DNA from: an uncultured Holophagaceae bacterium | Lineage (GTDB): Bacteria > Acidobacteriota > Holophagae > Holophagales > Holophagaceae | Direction of reading: 5' to 3' | NCBI GenBank assembly: GCA_903890595.1 | Contig: CAITBU010000390.1 | Location: 1-14,776 of the forward strand | Length of the DNA: 14,776 nucleotides | Shown: positions 13,279-14,776 of the stretch, piece after piece | How positions within the stretch are numbered: the stretch's first letter is position 1 | Layout: every line of letters begins with the position of its first letter | Translations under genes and position numbers: made by a program | The notes under the pieces: model-generated | The model's database searches: none | What the model was told of the DNA's origin: nothing | The model's input: the letters and a program-made list of their open reading frames with translations, nothing else

Positions 13279-13920
13279 CTAGGCCCCGCCGCGCGCCCGG
13301 CTCCAGGCAGCGGTGTCGGCGCGCCAGTCTTTCAGGGCGGACTGGCCCCCGGCGTCGAGGATGCCTCGCGTCTCGGCTTCGGCGGCCAGCACCTCGAAGG
13401 AGCTGAGCACCGAGAGGCCGACGCTCGCATCCCGGAAGGCCGCCTCGGCCTGGGGCAGGCCGTAGCTGAAGAGAGCCAGCACCACGGGGACCTCGGCGCC
13501 CTCGGCGCGTAGGGCGTCTGCACAGCGCAGGCTGGACATGCCCGTGGAGATGAGGTCCTCGATGAGCACCACACAGTGGTTCTTGGCCATGGGGCCTTCG
13601 ACCTGGCGACCCATGCCGTGGTTCTTGGGGGTGGGCCGCACATAGGCCATGGGCAGCTGCATGTGGTCGGCCACCATGGCCGCCCAGGGCACACCAGCCG
13701 TGGCCGCCCCGGCGATGAGCGTGGGCTGGTGGGCCGCAGCCCCCTGCACCAGCGCCGCCACGATCTGCGCCCGCACCTCCGGGTGCCCCAGCAGCTGCCG
13801 GTTGTCGCAGTAGATCGGCGACTTCAGACCGCTCGCCCAGGTGAACGGATCGAGAGGCTGCAGCCGCACCGCGCCCAGACCCAGGAGGGCACCAGCCAGA
13901 TCACGCGGAGACATGGGCAT
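13279..13920 (-). CDS. pyrE: Orotate phosphoribosyltransferase
   Basis: The 213-residue enzyme joins orotate to PRPP to make orotidine 5'-phosphate in pyrimidine synthesis. The orotate site ASGLKSPIYCDNRQLL is at residues 29-44. The flexible catalytic loop is YVRPTPKNHGMG (93-104, Lys99 and His101). The PRPP-binding signature is VVLIEDLISTGMSS (117-130). The catalytic loop has Pro where E. coli has Lys100, a form I recall from Bacillus-type enzymes. Three start codons stand close together: GTG 13923, ATG 13920 and ATG 13914. GGAG is 7 nt before ATG 13920, so that start is preferred. It is convergent with lpxD and downstream of the ORF6N gene on the same strand. Confidence 0.95.
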   Translation of the reverse strand: MPMSPRDLAGALLGLGAVRLQPLDPFTWASGLKSPIYCDNRQLLGHPEVRAQIVAALVQGAAAHQPTLIAGAATAGVPWAAMVADHMQLPMAYVRPTPKNHGMGRQVEGPMAKNHCVVLIEDLISTGMSSLRCADALRAEGAEVPVVLALFSYGLPQAEAAFRDASVGLSVLSSFEVLAAEAETRGILDAGGQSALKDWRADTAAWSRARGGA

Positions 13921-13927
13921 CACTGGA

Positions 13928-13931
13928 CTCC
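13928..13931 (-). promoter_or_regulatory. Ribosome binding site deciding the pyrE start
   Basis: GGAG on the minus strand stands 7 nt before ATG 13920 and 4 nt before GTG 13923. The usual spacing favours the ATG, but both starts could be used. Confidence 0.5.
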
Positions 13932-13963
13932 ATCAGAAACAGTCACCGAAAAGACAATACAGC

Positions 13964-13980
13964 CATCGATGAACATCGAT
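13964..13980. repeat. Paired CATCGAT motifs upstream of pyrE
   Basis: CATCGAT occurs at 13964-13970 and 13974-13980, a 10-bp period; each copy contains the palindrome ATCGAT. They sit in the 107-bp gap between the ORF6N gene and pyrE, which is less GC-rich than the genes. A weak -10-like TATTGT lies just downstream on the minus strand. They could be part of a pyrE promoter or operator, or simply chance. Confidence 0.4.
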
Positions 13981-14027
13981 AAAGCCATGATAGTTGCGAA
14001 CAGAGGACCCAGGACAGAGTGGGCCAT

Positions 14028-14549
14028 TCATCCATTCCGGCGCCCCTTGTTGAAGCCGATGGGCCGTTTGGGGGGCAGCTTGGGGGCCATAAGGTCCCGG
14101 ATGGCATCGAAGACGGCCTTGAACTGGGCGTCGTACCTGCGCTCGAGGCTATTCAGCTTTCGGGCCAAGTCCTGATGGGTGGCCAGGAGCGCCCGGAGCC
14201 GCACGAAGGCCCGCATGATCTCGATGTTCACCTGCACGGCCTGGTCACTTCGCAGCACGCTGGAGAGCATGGCCACACCCTGCTCGGTGAAGGCGTAGGG
14301 GGCGTAGCGCCGTCCACCGTGAGCACTTGAGATGCCAATCTGGGCTCTCAAGTTGGTCCACTCCTCCGGGCTCAGTTGGAACATGAAGTCCTGTGGAAAG
14401 CGGTCAGAGTTACGTTTCACGGCGCGGACCAGAGCGCCCGTCTCTACCCCGTAGAGCAAAGCCAGGTGCTCGTCGAGAAGGATCTTCTCCCCTCGGATAA
14501 AGAGGATGGTGTTGGTGACTCGCTCGACCAGGCCGGCGGGATTACCCAT
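14028..14549 (-). CDS. ORF6N domain-containing protein (phage antirepressor-like DNA-binding fold)
   Basis: The 173-residue protein has an ORF6N domain at about residues 12-95: TNTILFIRGEKILLDEHLA, LYGVETGALVRAVKRNSDRF, FMFQLSPEEWTNLRAQIG and RYAPYAFTEQGVAMLSSVL. A helical, probably coiled-coil tail follows (about 103-155). ORF6N domains occur in phage antirepressor/KilA-N relatives and as solitary genes in many bacterial chromosomes; they are thought to bind DNA, but the solitary copies are poorly characterised. It appears full length. The ATG at 14547-14549 has AGGTGG 7 nt upstream. It sits 37 bp after leuS and before pyrE, all on one strand. Its ends are basic and its codons look less GC-biased than the neighbours, which suggests acquisition by transfer. 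Confidence 0.88.
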   Translation of the reverse strand: MGNPAGLVERVTNTILFIRGEKILLDEHLALLYGVETGALVRAVKRNSDRFPQDFMFQLSPEEWTNLRAQIGISSAHGGRRYAPYAFTEQGVAMLSSVLRSDQAVQVNIEIMRAFVRLRALLATHQDLARKLNSLERRYDAQFKAVFDAIRDLMAPKLPPKRPIGFNKGRRNG

Positions 14550-14586
14550 GTCGATTCCACCTATTGAGGGAGACGAATGGAGCAGT

Positions 14587-14776
14587 CTACCCCTTCACCA
14601 CGATGCTCACCAGCTTGCCGCCGGGGGGCAGGACTACTTTGATGATCTCTTTGCCGGCCAGGTGGGACTGGGCTTCGGGGCAGGCCAGGGCGGCGCTGCG
14701 GCGGTCGTCTTCGGTGGCGGAGGCGGGCAGCGTGACGCGGCCGCGCACCTTGCCGTTCACCTGCACCACCACCAGC
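14587..14776 (-). CDS. leuS: Leucine--tRNA ligase (C-terminal end only)
   Basis: About 62 C-terminal codons are visible; the gene continues beyond the right edge. The sequence VVVQVNGKVRGRVTLPAS, then AALACPEAQSHLAGKEIIKVV and PPGGKLVSIVVKG, is the conserved C-terminal domain of bacterial leucyl-tRNA synthetase (usual form VQVNGK.RG and GK.VNIVV). This domain contacts the elbow of tRNA(Leu). The catalytic and editing domains lie outside the window. The stop is TAG at 14587-14589, and the ORF6N gene starts 37 bp downstream on the same strand. Confidence 0.93.
   Translation of the reverse strand, partial: LVVVQVNGKVRGRVTLPASATEDDRRSAALACPEAQSHLAGKEIIKVVLPPGGKLVSIVVKG

Overview
The window is GC-rich chromosomal DNA from a Gram-negative bacterium: it carries lpxD (lipid A synthesis) and a membrane-anchored periplasmic-type folding factor (PpiD-like). 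The gene content, the very high GC and the intergenic repeat style suggest Acidobacteriota (class Holophagae, Geothrix/Holophaga-like) as a best guess. The taxonomic placement is inference from memory and cannot be proved from this sequence.

Layout from left to right. (1) 1-506, + strand: 3' part of an oligopeptide/dipeptide-type ABC ATPase, ending tail-to-tail with (2) a PpiD-like peptidyl-prolyl isomerase (503-2407, -); the two stop codons share one CTAG. (3) Divergent from that, a tight def-fmt pair (2485-3918, +) for N-formyl-methionine metabolism. (4) A repeat-filled convergent gap (3919-4135). (5) A minus-strand run DUF58 -> cdd -> large TPR protein (8313 down to 4136). (6) Divergent from DUF58, an APC amino-acid permease followed after 14 bp by riboflavin synthase (8440-10667, +). 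(7) A second repeat-filled convergent gap, then a PduO-type cobalamin adenosyltransferase (-). (8) A YefM/Phd antitoxin - RelE/ParE toxin pair (11357-11916, -), with a perfect tandem 11-bp repeat in its upstream region. (9) lpxD (12069-13163, +). (10) A third repeat-filled convergent gap, then pyrE, an ORF6N-domain gene and the 3' end of leuS, all on the minus strand.

Most genes are ordinary housekeeping or salvage functions: translation initiation (def, fmt), translation (leuS), pyrimidine synthesis and salvage (pyrE, cdd), cofactors (ribE, cobalamin adenosyltransferase) and envelope (lpxD, ppiD). The accessory-looking pieces are the toxin-antitoxin pair and the ORF6N gene. No rRNA, tRNA, CRISPR array, insertion sequence or riboswitch was seen.

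The signal least explained by the genes is a family of short-period (8-9 bp) tandem repeats arranged as inverted arms. It occurs in all three convergent intergenic gaps and in none of the divergent or tandem gaps. In two of the three gaps the repeat-like sequence supplies or abuts the stop codon of a neighbouring gene. I found no strong evidence for a wholly new multi-gene system.
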